A DNA stretch of 28,873 bases from Acidobacteria bacterium 37-71-11. Its GTDB lineage: Bacteria; Acidobacteriota; Thermoanaerobaculia; Thermoanaerobaculales; Thermoanaerobaculaceae. The notes beneath the pieces are model-generated. The model worked only from the letters and a program-made list of their open reading frames with translations, was not told the DNA's origin and ran no database searches. The translations under genes and the position numbers were made by a program. Numbering within the stretch: the first letter of the stretch is position 1; every line of letters begins with the position of its first letter. Positions 9,224 to 17,522 of the stretch are shown piece by piece. The stretch covers positions 1 through 28,873 of the forward strand of contig NCBR01000003.1 in assembly GCA_002279285.1 (NCBI GenBank), in the 5' to 3' direction.

Positions 9224-10269
9224 CCAACTCCTCCCGGCTCGCTACCGGACCCAGTGAGATACTGACCAATATAGTCCACGATCGGAATGATCTTGTGATA
9301 GTCCATGCGCTTGAGGCCGACCACCCCGATCAACCCCTGCTCCCCGCTGCTGCGCTGGAACGAAGACACGATCAACCCGAGGTCGCCCCCGCCCACCAGC
9401 GTGAACTCCGAACCGAGGAGCACCAGGGGCCCGGAGGCCTCGAGGAAGTCGTTGAGGAGCGTCAGCAGGGTCGCCTTGTCGGCGAGGGCGCCAAGCAGCC
9501 TCCGCACCGCCTCGAGCTGGCCCGGCCCGGCGCGCTCCAGCAGCCGTCCCGCGCCCTCGACAAAGACCTCGCCGGCGGGCGCGGCCTGAGTCTCGACCGC
9601 GCGCTGGGTGAGAGCAACGACCGCGGCCAGCAGTTCGTCCGCCTGCGCCCGCTCCTGGACCACGAGCGCGAGCAGCCGGTTCCGGATCTCTTGGAGCGAA
9701 AGCCCCTCGAACGTCTCGGTGCAGTAGTTGGAGATCCGCTCCAGTTCGGGCGGCAGGAAGTCACGATCGACCGTGAGCAGCCTGGAGTCGACGAGCCCTC
9801 CCGCCGTCACGACCACGGTGAGGACCCGCTGCAGCGCCACGCGGACGAAGTGGATCGACTGCACCGTGGCCTGCTGCGAGGGCGGCGCCAGCGCCATGCC
9901 GACCTCGGTGGTGACGTCGGCGAGCACGCGGCTGGCCTGCGCCAGCACCTCCTCGAGCGGTCCGGAGGGCAGAAGCATCGCCCGCAGGCGGCGCTCGTCG
10001 CGATGGGGGAGCGCGACGCGCTGCAGGAGCCTATCGATGTACAGGCGAAAACCCCGGTCCGAGGGGATCCTCCCCGCCGAGGTGTGCGGCTGCAGAAGGA
10101 ATCCTTGCTCCTCGAGGTCGGACATCACGTTGCGCAGCGAGGCGGAGGAAAGGCCGGTCTGCGAGACCCGCGCCAGCGCGGCTGACGCCACGGGTTCGCC
10201 GTCGACGAGGTAGAGTTCCACCACCTCGCACAAAATCTCCCGCTCGCGCTCGGTCATGATGTCCTTCAT
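9220..10269 (-). CDS. hrcA: Heat-inducible transcription repressor HrcA
   Basis: A 349-residue HrcA. The N-terminal winged helix includes SSASLRNVMSDLEEQGFL and the wing HTSAGRIPSDRGFRLYID. The central GAF-like region and the C-terminal end GLIGVVGLKRMDYHKIIPIVDYIGQYL are also typical. In other bacteria it represses dnaK and groE operons through CIRCE operators. It is the first gene of the operon, reads away from a divergent DUF2520 gene, and ends in an ATGA overlap with grpE. The ATG at 10269 is used; a second Met four codons later is possible. I find no CIRCE palindrome in the 59-base space upstream, so how this copy is autoregulated is unclear. Confidence 0.95.
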   Translation of the reverse strand: MKDIMTEREREILCEVVELYLVDGEPVASAALARVSQTGLSSASLRNVMSDLEEQGFLLQPHTSAGRIPSDRGFRLYIDRLLQRVALPHRDERRLRAMLLPSGPLEEVLAQASRVLADVTTEVGMALAPPSQQATVQSIHFVRVALQRVLTVVVTAGGLVDSRLLTVDRDFLPPELERISNYCTETFEGLSLQEIRNRLLALVVQERAQADELLAAVVALTQRAVETQAAPAGEVFVEGAGRLLERAGPGQLEAVRRLLGALADKATLLTLLNDFLEASGPLVLLGSEFTLVGGGDLGLIVSSFQRSSGEQGLIGVVGLKRMDYHKIIPIVDYIGQYLTGSGSEPGGVG

Positions 10270-10287
10270 CGGCCTGCTTCCGCCCGC

Positions 10288-10340
10288 GCGGAACCCTTCC
10301 GCGGGTTGCCATACTGTACCATGATCGCATGCTCCCTCAA
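10288..10340 (-). promoter_or_regulatory. Candidate promoter and leader hairpin of the hrcA operon
   Basis: On the minus strand TTGAGG (10340-10335) and TACAGT (10318-10313) are 16 bases apart, giving a plausible start near 10306. The short leader then contains a perfect 6-bp stem (10288-10293 with 10297-10302, loop CCC) in a GC-rich setting. This is not a CIRCE element. The -35 box lies inside the first codons of the divergent gene, so the two transcription units may share control. Confidence 0.35.
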
Positions 10341-11219
10341 TGGTTTCTCGTGGGTGCGGGCCGCTGCGGCGTGCAGTTGGCCCGGGCGATCGAAGCGTCG
10401 GGTCTCGGGGTGGCCGGTGTGGAGACGCGCTCGCCGCGGGGCAGGGCGCGGGTGAGGCGGGCGCTGCCCGGGGTCCGGACGTTCGGCGCCGGCGACGCGC
10501 TGCCGCCGGTGCACGGGGTGCTCGTCGCGGTGCCCGACTCGGCGATCCCGGCGTGCGCCGAGCAGCTCGCGCCGCGCCTGCACCCGGCCACGACCGTCGT
10601 GCTCCACACCTCCGGCCTGCTCGCGGCCGACGCGCTTGCGGCCATCGCCCGATCCGGACCGGCGACCGGATCGCTCCACCCGATGGTGAGCTTCCCTACA
10701 GCCGTCGGGCCGCTCGTCCGCCTGGCGGGCGCCGTCGCGACCGTCGAAGGCAGCGCCGCGGCAGTACGCGAGGCGCGCCGCCTCGCCCTTGCGCTCGGGA
10801 TGCGCCCGGTGCGCCTCGCTGCGGCCGTCAAGCCTACCTATCACGCCGCCGCCGCGCTGGCCGCCAACTTGACCCACGTGCTCGTTGTGACCGCAAGGGA
10901 CCTCCTGACCGGCGTGGGGTTCTCGCGGCGCGGCGCCGCAGCGGCGTTGCGCCCCCTTGTCGCCAGTGCCGTGGAGGCTGCCCTGTCGGCGCGCGGCATG
11001 GAGAACCTGACGGGTCCACTGGCACGGGGGGATGACGCCGCGGTGCTGGCCCACCTCGCGGCGATCCCCGGCGAGGTTGGGGCCGCGTACCGCGCCGTCG
11101 CAGATCTTGCCGTCGCGGCGCTCGCCAACGAGCATCTGCTCAACGAAATGCGCATCCGCGGCCTCGAACTCGCGTTGACCGGCCACGCTCGGTGTGGTAG
11201 GTTCCAGCCGTTGACGTAG
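10329..11219 (+). CDS. Rossmann-like, DUF2520-domain protein
   Basis: A 296-residue protein. The N-terminal Rossmann domain starts FLVGAGRCGVQLARAI (GxGxxG-type dinucleotide loop). It is followed by VLVAVPDSAIPACAEQL and the GSLHPMVSFP segment. The helical C-terminal domain has KPTYHAAAALAANLTHVL. This is the arrangement of the widespread DUF2520 family, related to NADP-dependent F420 oxidoreductase/pyrroline-5-carboxylate reductase-like proteins; its reaction is not established. The ATG at 10329 has no clear ribosome site, and a nearby in-frame alternative is not obvious. It diverges from hrcA and lies 17 bases before the MglA-like gene, so the three plus-strand genes probably form one transcript. 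Confidence 0.8.
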   Translation: MLPQWFLVGAGRCGVQLARAIEASGLGVAGVETRSPRGRARVRRALPGVRTFGAGDALPPVHGVLVAVPDSAIPACAEQLAPRLHPATTVVLHTSGLLAADALAAIARSGPATGSLHPMVSFPTAVGPLVRLAGAVATVEGSAAAVREARRLALALGMRPVRLAAAVKPTYHAAAALAANLTHVLVVTARDLLTGVGFSRRGAAAALRPLVASAVEAALSARGMENLTGPLARGDDAAVLAHLAAIPGEVGAAYRAVADLAVAALANEHLLNEMRIRGLELALTGHARCGRFQPLT

Positions 11220-11236
11220 TCTGGGGGCGTGCAACA

Positions 11237-12589
11237 ATGGTCTTCTTCAACTGGGCCACGATGCAGATGGCGGCCAAGATCGTGTACTACGGTCCTGGTC
11301 TGTGTGGGAAGACTACCAACCTCTCGTTCATCTATACCAAGACCGCGCCCGGCTCTCGCGGAGAGATGGTCTCGCTCGAGACCGAAACCGACCGAACGCT
11401 TTTCTTCGACCTCCTACCGATCGAGGTCGGAAAGGTCGGTGGCTTTCGCACCCGCCTCCAGCTCTACACCGTCCCCGGCCAGGTCTTCTACAACACGACC
11501 CGCAAGCTCGTACTCAAGGGCGTCGACGGGATGGTGTTCGTCGCGGACTCGCAGCGACCGATGGCCGACGCCAACATCGAGAGCCTCGAAAACCTCACCG
11601 AAAACCTCACCGAGCTCGGCTTGGCGATCGACACCCTCCCCATTGTCATGCAGTACAACAAGCGCGACCTCAAGAACGTCCTCACCCTCGACGAGCTCAA
11701 TAGCCGGCTCAACCCCGACGGCCGATGGGATTACTTCGAGTCGGTGGCGACCGACGGCACCGGCGTCTTCGAGACCCTGAAGGCGATCACCAAACTCACC
11801 TTGCGGTCGTTGCGGCGCCGGATGACCACGCACGACGGGACCGGCGTTCCCCTGGCGGCCTCGGGCGTGCCCACCCCCCCCGGCGCCCCATCGCGGCATC
11901 CGGTGGCGTTCAGCCCCGCGGCGCTCGCGGCAGCCGCGGCCGAGGGCCTCGGGACGCTCGCCTCCTCCCCGGCCGCAATCGGACCCGATGCAGATGAGGC
12001 GCCCCGCCCGGAGCTGCAAACGGCCGAGGCAGCGGATGTCCGGCCGGCGGCGGCTGCGATTGAGGACGTCGTGCAGCCCGCCGGGAGTGAGGCGCCGAAA
12101 GCCGAAGCCGCGGCGGCGAGCGCGGACGACACCACAGCCGAGTTTCCGGCGGCCGAGGAGGCCGAGGAGATCGAGGAAGCGGGGGTCGAGTTCGCGACCA
12201 CGCCCGAGGCGGAGCCCGAGGCGGTCGAGACCGAGATGCGCCACGTCAAGGTCTCGTCATCGCTCGACATCCTTGCCGAGCTCGAGACGCTGCGCAAGTC
12301 GAGCACGTACCGGCCGGAGCCGAGGCCGATACGGGAGAGCGCTCCGGCGTTCGATCTCGACGCCCTGCTCCGGGGTTCGCTCAACTCCCGACAGGAGGTC
12401 AAGCGGCGCGTCGACGAACAGGTCGGCAGCGCCCTCGACGAGGCTCACCGCTGCCTGGTCAACATCCAGCTCGTGGACGGCAACGGCAGGGTCGTAAGGG
12501 ATATATCGCCTCTGGAGGTCGAACTCAAACGCGGCGGCCGGATCCGTCATCTGGCCTTGACACTCCTCGTGAACTTGCAAGGCGAATGA
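11237..12589 (+). CDS. mglA: MglA-family small GTPase with long C-terminal extension
   Basis: Residues 1-195 form a full MglA-type GTPase. The P-loop GPGLCGKT is at 19-26, the switch/G3 segment is TVPGQ with Thr78 and Gln82 in the same numbering as Myxococcus MglA, and the base-recognition motif NKRD is at 141-144. MglA is a Ras-like polarity switch that controls motility and pole identity. Here the domain is followed by about 130 residues of Ala/Pro/Glu-rich linker and then a more ordered end (about 335-450, with SSLDILAELETLRK, a helix RQEVKRRVDEQVGSALDEAHR and beta-like VNIQLVDGNGRVVRDISPLEVEL). I do not recognise this end. Classical MglA stops near residue 195. The stop overlaps the start of the transglycosylase gene (ATGA), suggesting linked function. 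No MglB-like activator gene is in the window. Confidence 0.85.
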   Translation: MVFFNWATMQMAAKIVYYGPGLCGKTTNLSFIYTKTAPGSRGEMVSLETETDRTLFFDLLPIEVGKVGGFRTRLQLYTVPGQVFYNTTRKLVLKGVDGMVFVADSQRPMADANIESLENLTENLTELGLAIDTLPIVMQYNKRDLKNVLTLDELNSRLNPDGRWDYFESVATDGTGVFETLKAITKLTLRSLRRRMTTHDGTGVPLAASGVPTPPGAPSRHPVAFSPAALAAAAAEGLGTLASSPAAIGPDADEAPRPELQTAEAADVRPAAAAIEDVVQPAGSEAPKAEAAAASADDTTAEFPAAEEAEEIEEAGVEFATTPEAEPEAVETEMRHVKVSSSLDILAELETLRKSSTYRPEPRPIRESAPAFDLDALLRGSLNSRQEVKRRVDEQVGSALDEAHRCLVNIQLVDGNGRVVRDISPLEVELKRGGRIRHLALTLLVNLQGE

Positions 12590-14187
12590 GCCGAAGAGCG
12601 TTCACCTCCGGGGCGTTGCTTGTCGTGCTCGCGGCCGTTGCCGGGTGCCGCACGGCGCCGCCCACCCACGACGGTATCCACCCGGCCAATGCTCCCGCCG
12701 CTACGGCCAATTCCGACCCCGCGCCGGCGGCGCAGCCGGACGCCCATGACCAGGTCGAGGCGTTGCTCGCGTCGGCCCAGGACGCGGCCGCCAGAGGTGA
12801 CGCCCCCGAGTTCCAGGACTGCGAGGCCGCGGTCTTCCAGCTCCTTGACCGCACCCCCGAACTCGCCGTACGGCCGAACGACTGCCCCGCGTACCGCGAC
12901 GATGTCGTGGCTGAGCTGGCCTCGCTCGCCGACCAGATCGACGACGGCGACGACGACACCACCGCCGACAACTCGCCGCCCGAGCCTGAACCCGTGGCCG
13001 AGACACACGTCAGCGAAGTGCAGGAGGTGGCGCGGCAGGCCAAGTACGACCTCCCGGTGGTCGTCAACCCGGAGGTCACCTCGCTGATCGACTTCTACAC
13101 CGGACGCTACCGTGAAAAGCTCATCGCCGCCCTCGAGCGAGCCTCGATCTACCTGCCGTACATCCGCGCCGAGCTCAAGAAGGCGAACATGCCGCTGGAC
13201 CTCGCCTGGCTGCCGCTGGTCGAGAGCGCGTTCAACCCGCACGCTCGCTCGCGCGCCAAAGCGCAGGGTTTGTGGCAGTTCATGGCGGGAACGGCGCGGC
13301 TGTACGACCTCCGCGCCGACAGCCTCGTTGACGAGCGCAACGACCCATTCCTTGCGACGAAGGCGGCCGTCCGGCACCTCGGCGACCTGCACAACATGTT
13401 CGGTTCGTGGGAGCTGGCGCTGGCGGCGTACAACTGCGGCGCCGGCAACATCCAGCGGGCGCTGCGCCGGAGCAATGGCGACACGGACTTCTGGACGTTG
13501 CGCCGTTACCTGCGGCGCGAGACGCGCAACTACGTCCCGGCGTTGTGGGCGGTGGTGGTCGTGACGAAGAACCCGGCCGCCTACGGCCTGCCCCCGATCG
13601 AGGAGCACCCGCCGTGCCTGGACCGGGTTCCGGTTCGCGGCTCTCTCGATCTCGACGTGCTGGCGCAGCGCGCCGGACTCGACGCTGGGAACCTCGCCGA
13701 CTTGAACCCGGCGCTCAAGCAGCGCCTCACACCGGCAAGCGGGACCTACCAACTCGCCGTCCCCTGCGGCCTCGGGTTGAACATCGCCGAAACCATCGCC
13801 GCGATCCCCCCCTCGGAACGGGTGCGCCGCTTCCTCCACGTGATCAAGAAGGGCGATACCCCGGGGGCGATCGCGCGCAAGTACGGCTCGAGCGTGGACG
13901 CGATCATGGCGGCGAACGGCATCAGGAACCCGCGCGCCCTGCGCATCGGCCAGACGCTGATCGTCCCTCGCGGGCCGGTCGCCGCGTACGAGCGCCACAC
14001 CGCGGCGTCGGCCCCGTCGCGCAAGGCGCATGCTCACGCGGCGACGAAGCGGTACGTCGTCAGACGCGGCGACACGTTGTACAGGATCGCGCGGCGGTTC
14101 GGCACCTCGACCGGGGAGCTGCAGAAGCGCAACAATCTTGCCGACGAGATGATCCGACCCGGCGACGTTCTCCTCCTCAGCCGCTAA
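12586..14187 (+). CDS. MltD-like lytic transglycosylase lipoprotein with LysM repeats
   Basis: A 533-residue lipoprotein that should cleave peptidoglycan glycan strands in the periplasm. The N terminus has a lipobox AVAGC with lipidated Cys21. An acidic, low-complexity stretch (about 22-150) follows. The SLT domain (about 165-330) has the catalytic Glu in LPLVESAFNPHARS, then KAQGLWQFMAGTARLYDL and ELALAAYNCGAGNIQRAL. Two LysM repeats bind peptidoglycan: FLHVIKKGDTPGAIARKYG and YVVRRGDTLYRIARRFGTS. This matches the MltD plan. The start overlaps the stop of the MglA-like GTPase gene by ATGA. The 3' end is 4 bases from the convergent membrane-protein gene. Confidence 0.9.
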   Translation: MSRRAFTSGALLVVLAAVAGCRTAPPTHDGIHPANAPAATANSDPAPAAQPDAHDQVEALLASAQDAAARGDAPEFQDCEAAVFQLLDRTPELAVRPNDCPAYRDDVVAELASLADQIDDGDDDTTADNSPPEPEPVAETHVSEVQEVARQAKYDLPVVVNPEVTSLIDFYTGRYREKLIAALERASIYLPYIRAELKKANMPLDLAWLPLVESAFNPHARSRAKAQGLWQFMAGTARLYDLRADSLVDERNDPFLATKAAVRHLGDLHNMFGSWELALAAYNCGAGNIQRALRRSNGDTDFWTLRRYLRRETRNYVPALWAVVVVTKNPAAYGLPPIEEHPPCLDRVPVRGSLDLDVLAQRAGLDAGNLADLNPALKQRLTPASGTYQLAVPCGLGLNIAETIAAIPPSERVRRFLHVIKKGDTPGAIARKYGSSVDAIMAANGIRNPRALRIGQTLIVPRGPVAAYERHTAASAPSRKAHAHAATKRYVVRRGDTLYRIARRFGTSTGELQKRNNLADEMIRPGDVLLLSR

Positions 14188-14191
14188 CCTT

Positions 14192-14686
14192 TTACTTGCG
14201 AAGGGCGCGGACGAGCACCCACACGCCCGCGACCACGAGCGCCGCGGGCCACCAGGTGCGCACGGCGATCATCGCCTGCGGAGGGATCACGGCGATGTGC
14301 CGCAGGAACCGCGCGCCTCCGAGGGCGAGCAGGATCGCGCCGGGCACCAGCGGCCACCAGTGGCGGTTCAGCCTGAGGATGAGCGCGAGCACCCAGATCC
14401 CGATGAAGCCCGCGCCGAGGCCAAATTGGATCCAGGCGCCCGACGACATGCCCGCGACGCCGCGGTCGCCCAACACTATCCCGGCGCCCAGACCCAGCAG
14501 GACCATCCCCCCGACCAGCGCCCGGTACGACGAGCTCACGATCGCGATGAGCGCCAGGCCGACCCCGAGCCCGAGCAGCCACGCGGGGGCCGTGGCCATC
14601 AGCGCGAAGCGGGTCACGAGGAGAACTCCCCCGACCACCACCAGGATCACCCCAGCCGCCAGGTTCGACGTGCGCGTCCGAGCCAT
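14192..14686 (-). CDS. Multi-pass membrane protein of unknown function
   Basis: A 164-residue protein with about six hydrophobic segments, including LAAGVILVVVGGVLLVTRF, LLGLGVGLALIAIV, FGLGAGFIGIWVLALIL and AALVVAGVWVLVRAL, joined by short loops. It resembles small DUF5668/LiaF-TM-like integral membrane proteins, but I would not assign a role. The ATG at 14684-14686 has a strong GGAGGG ribosome site. A longer frame to 14755 lacks this. It is the last gene of the minus-strand transporter cluster, 91 bases after the 36-residue peptide gene, and may also have its own promoter. Confidence 0.65.
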   Translation of the reverse strand: MARTRTSNLAAGVILVVVGGVLLVTRFALMATAPAWLLGLGVGLALIAIVSSSYRALVGGMVLLGLGAGIVLGDRGVAGMSSGAWIQFGLGAGFIGIWVLALILRLNRHWWPLVPGAILLALGGARFLRHIAVIPPQAMIAVRTWWPAALVVAGVWVLVRALRK

Positions 14687-14777
14687 CGTCCCTCCAACTC
14701 GCGCCGCGGGTCCGCCCCCGCAGTTCACCCTTGGCACGCTCGGCGAGCTTAGCAAACCTGCCGGGCGCCGGGACGGG

Positions 14778-14888
14778 TCAGAAGATCCTGAGGAACCTGA
14801 CCACCAGCAACCCGAGCAACACGATCAGGTAGATCCTCAGGAAGAACAGGGCCGCCTTGGCCGTCGGCGTCATCTGGACACGGGGCAT
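14778..14888 (-). CDS. 36-residue single-helix membrane peptide
   Basis: This small gene encodes MPRVQMTPTAKAALFF followed by a hydrophobic helix (LRIYLIVLLGLLVVRFL) and ends RIF. ATG 14886-14888 is preceded by AGGAG and GGTGAG, which overlap the stop codon of the MgtE_N/CBS gene (9-base gap), so it is probably co-translated with it. A short basic N terminus and one clean transmembrane span suggest a regulatory or accessory peptide of the neighbouring Nramp transporter, by analogy with known transporter-associated small membrane proteins. That role is inference. Confidence 0.6.
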   Translation of the reverse strand: MPRVQMTPTAKAALFFLRIYLIVLLGLLVVRFLRIF

Positions 14889-14897
14889 GAGGCTCAC

Positions 14898-16193
14898 CTA
14901 CTCCTTCCGGGACGCGGTGCCCGCCATGATCTCGTTGGAGCGGATCACGCCGAGAATGCGGTCCTGGGCATCGACGATCGGGATCATCCGGTAGTGGTAC
15001 TTGGCGAAAACCGCGGCGATGTCGTCCTGCACGTCGTTCTCCTCGACCGAGACGACCGGCGACGTCATGATCGACGACACCGGCGCGTCGTCCGCCGCGA
15101 GCACCAGCTCGCGCAAGTCGACGACTCCCGTGAGGGTGTGCCCTTCCTGGTTGACCACGTACACGTACGAGATCGCCTCCGGCTCCGACTTCGATTTCCG
15201 GATCTGCTCCAAAAGAGACCCGACCCTGGTGTCCGGGGAAACCGCCACGAACTCGGGCGACATCAACGCCCCGGCGGTCGCTTCTCGCTCCGAGAGGATC
15301 GCCCTGATCCGGGAGGCATCCTCGGGGGACAGCACCTCCATCAGCTCGGTCGCATCGTCGTGCGGCAGGACCGAAAAGAGCTTGGCGAGTTGCGGGACGC
15401 TCATCTCCGAGAGGATCAGTCGCGCCCGCTCCTTGCGGAGGTCGGCGATCAGCTGGCGTTGGGCGCGCGGCTCGGCCTCGAGCAGCGTTTCGGCGGCCTT
15501 CTCGGAGTCCAGGGCGGAGAACAGCGCCTCCTGCTCCTCGCCTTCCAGCTCCTCGAGGGCGTCGGCCAGGTCCTCGCTCGGCAGGTCGAGCATCTGCCTG
15601 CGGGTCACGGAGAGCGACACCTTGTCGGTCGCGACCGCGTCCTCAACCGACAGCGGCTGGACGTACTTCCACGAGATGAACTCGTCCTTGACCCACTTCA
15701 ACTTGCCGAGGCCCCACCGGCGCAGGATCCCGTTCATCGAGGTGTCCACGTGCACGAGCAGGAGGTGGCCCTTGGCCTCGAGCAGGTGGACGTCGTTCAC
15801 CACCTCGGTGCGGCGGCCGTCCATGTCGAGAATCGTGCGGCCCATGAGGTGCGCGTCCACCAGCATCCAGCCCGGCTGGTCCACGAACGGCGGGTAGACC
15901 CCGCCGGTCTCGGGCGGCCGGACGAAGACCGCGTCGTCCTCGACCTTGACGACCCGCTCCCAGGGGATGAACTGCGTCGGCTTGCCCCAGCCGAACTCGA
16001 GGACGATGCCGACCGCCTCGGGGTAGGGCTCCTTCAGGGCAAAGACCAGGTCCGTGAGTTTTCCGATCCGGTCCTTGATCTTCCCGGCGCACACCGGCCG
16101 CTTGAGCAGCTGGGAGAAGAAGAGGAAGCGGAAGCTCCCGATCCCCTGCGGCAGATCCGGGACTCTCGGCGGCTGGACGGTCGGTGCTGCCAT
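14898..16193 (-). CDS. Soluble PRC-barrel / MgtE_N / CBS-pair protein
   Basis: A 431-residue protein built like the cytosolic part of the Mg2+ channel MgtE but without its membrane domain. Residues about 25-180 form PRC-barrel-like beta regions (KIKDRIGKLTDLVFAL; VDAHLMGRTILDMDGRR; GKLKWVKDEFISW). Residues about 200-300 are an MgtE_N superhelix (LADALEELEGEEQEALFSAL, SVLPHDDATELMEVL). Residues about 308-425 hold two CBS motifs (ALMSPEFVAVSPDTRV; SIMTSPVVSVEEND). In MgtE these domains bind Mg2+ and close the pore. Here the protein lies 12 bases after the Nramp-like transporter gene, so it probably gates or senses for that transporter. It ends 9 bases before the 36-residue peptide gene. Confidence 0.85.
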   Translation of the reverse strand: MAAPTVQPPRVPDLPQGIGSFRFLFFSQLLKRPVCAGKIKDRIGKLTDLVFALKEPYPEAVGIVLEFGWGKPTQFIPWERVVKVEDDAVFVRPPETGGVYPPFVDQPGWMLVDAHLMGRTILDMDGRRTEVVNDVHLLEAKGHLLLVHVDTSMNGILRRWGLGKLKWVKDEFISWKYVQPLSVEDAVATDKVSLSVTRRQMLDLPSEDLADALEELEGEEQEALFSALDSEKAAETLLEAEPRAQRQLIADLRKERARLILSEMSVPQLAKLFSVLPHDDATELMEVLSPEDASRIRAILSEREATAGALMSPEFVAVSPDTRVGSLLEQIRKSKSEPEAISYVYVVNQEGHTLTGVVDLRELVLAADDAPVSSIMTSPVVSVEENDVQDDIAAVFAKYHYRMIPIVDAQDRILGVIRSNEIMAGTASRKE

Positions 16194-16205
16194 GTCTTCC
16201 TCCTA

Positions 16206-17522
16206 CTACTTGCCCGCCCCGAACAAGCCGGGGAACAACGTGCTGATCGCAAACAGGGTGGACATCAACGTCACGAAAAGGACGATGCTCCAGTTCGCGA
16301 TGTTCTGCCAGCGGGTGTTGACGTGCTCTCCGACGAACGCCGGATCGTTGAGGATCAGGATGAGGAACACCAGGGCCGAGGGGAGCAGCGTCACAGCTGC
16401 AACCTGCACGAACATCGTGATCGCGATCAGCGGCGCCCCGGGGATCAGCACGATCGCGCCGGCGCCGAGCAGCATCGCCACGTGGACGACGTAGAACCAG
16501 GGCGCTTCCTTCACGCTCTTGTTGAGCGAATGCGCCCAGCCGAACACCTCGCCCACCGCCCACGACGTGGAGAGCGAAATGCAGAGCGCACCCAGGAAGC
16601 CTGCGTCGAAGAGGCCGATCGCGAAGAGCTTCCTCGCCAGGGCGCCGTACCCGCCGAGGAGCGGCACGATCGCCTCGGCGGTTTGTCTGGCGTCCTCGAT
16701 GACGATGGGAGGGTGGTGGTAGTAGAACGCCGCCCCCGTCGTGATGATGATGAACGCGGCCACGACGCCGGTGATGAGCGACCCGGCGAACGTATCGATC
16801 TTGCCGAACTTCACGTCGTGGACATCGAGCCCCTTGTCGACGACCGAACTCTGCTGGAAAAAGATCTGCCAGGGCGTGATCGTCGTCCCGATGTTCGCCA
16901 GGATGATGAACAGCAGCCCGCCCGACAGCCCCCCAGGCAACGTCGGGACGAAGAGCCCTTCGAACACTTTCCCCCAGCCGGGGCTGGTCGGAATCCTCAT
17001 CGCCCAGAACGCCGCCGGGATGTAGACGAGGTTGAAGGCGCAGAAGAACAGAGTCAGCCGCTCGAACGTCCAGTACTTGCCGGTCATCGAGACGGCCACG
17101 AGGATGGCGGTCACCGCCAGGAAGGTGACCACCGGCGGGACGCCGAACAGGCTCATCGCGGCGATCATCCCGATGTACTCCGTGACCAGCGTCAGGAGGT
17201 TGACGATGGCGAGGTCGACGAGGGAGAACCACCCCCAGAACGGGCCGAACCCCTCGAAGATCGCCTCGGCGTGCCCGCGCTTGGTCACGGCGCCGAGGCG
17301 CACGGTCATCTCCTGGATGTAATACGCCATCGGGACGAGAATGAAGATGATCCAGAGCAGCGAGAAGCCGTACCTGGAGCCGGTCACGGCGTAGGTGGAG
17401 ATCCCGCCGGCGTCGTTGTCGGCCACCATCGTGATGATCCCGGGGCCGAGCACCGCCCCGAAGATCAGGAGCCGGCGCTTGAACCGGTTCAGGACGTGGA
17501 AGCTCTTCGAGAGCCAGTACAT
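16206..17522 (-). CDS. Nramp-fold divalent metal transporter with non-canonical metal site
   Basis: A 438-residue membrane protein with about 11 transmembrane segments of the Nramp/SLC11 fold. The helix 1 motif reads ADNDAGG (34-40), so the canonical DPGN is DAGG: the Asp is kept and the Asn is lost. The helix 6 motif reads GTTITPWQ (212-219), so the canonical metal-binding Met of MPH is Thr and the His is Trp. Loss of the Met is also reported for Nramp-related magnesium transporters (NRMT). Together with the MgtE_N/CBS protein encoded immediately downstream this points to Mg2+ or another hard cation rather than Mn2+/Fe2+, as an inference. It is the first gene of a minus-strand operon and has a long structured leader. 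The start is ATG 17520-17522. Confidence 0.85.
   Translation of the reverse strand: MYWLSKSFHVLNRFKRRLLIFGAVLGPGIITMVADNDAGGISTYAVTGSRYGFSLLWIIFILVPMAYYIQEMTVRLGAVTKRGHAEAIFEGFGPFWGWFSLVDLAIVNLLTLVTEYIGMIAAMSLFGVPPVVTFLAVTAILVAVSMTGKYWTFERLTLFFCAFNLVYIPAAFWAMRIPTSPGWGKVFEGLFVPTLPGGLSGGLLFIILANIGTTITPWQIFFQQSSVVDKGLDVHDVKFGKIDTFAGSLITGVVAAFIIITTGAAFYYHHPPIVIEDARQTAEAIVPLLGGYGALARKLFAIGLFDAGFLGALCISLSTSWAVGEVFGWAHSLNKSVKEAPWFYVVHVAMLLGAGAIVLIPGAPLIAITMFVQVAAVTLLPSALVFLILILNDPAFVGEHVNTRWQNIANWSIVLFVTLMSTLFAISTLFPGLFGAGK

Noticed and set aside
10270..10328. CIRCE operator upstream of hrcA
   Set aside because: The only inverted repeat is GCGGAA-CCC-TTCCGC, which does not match the 9-9-9 CIRCE arrangement.
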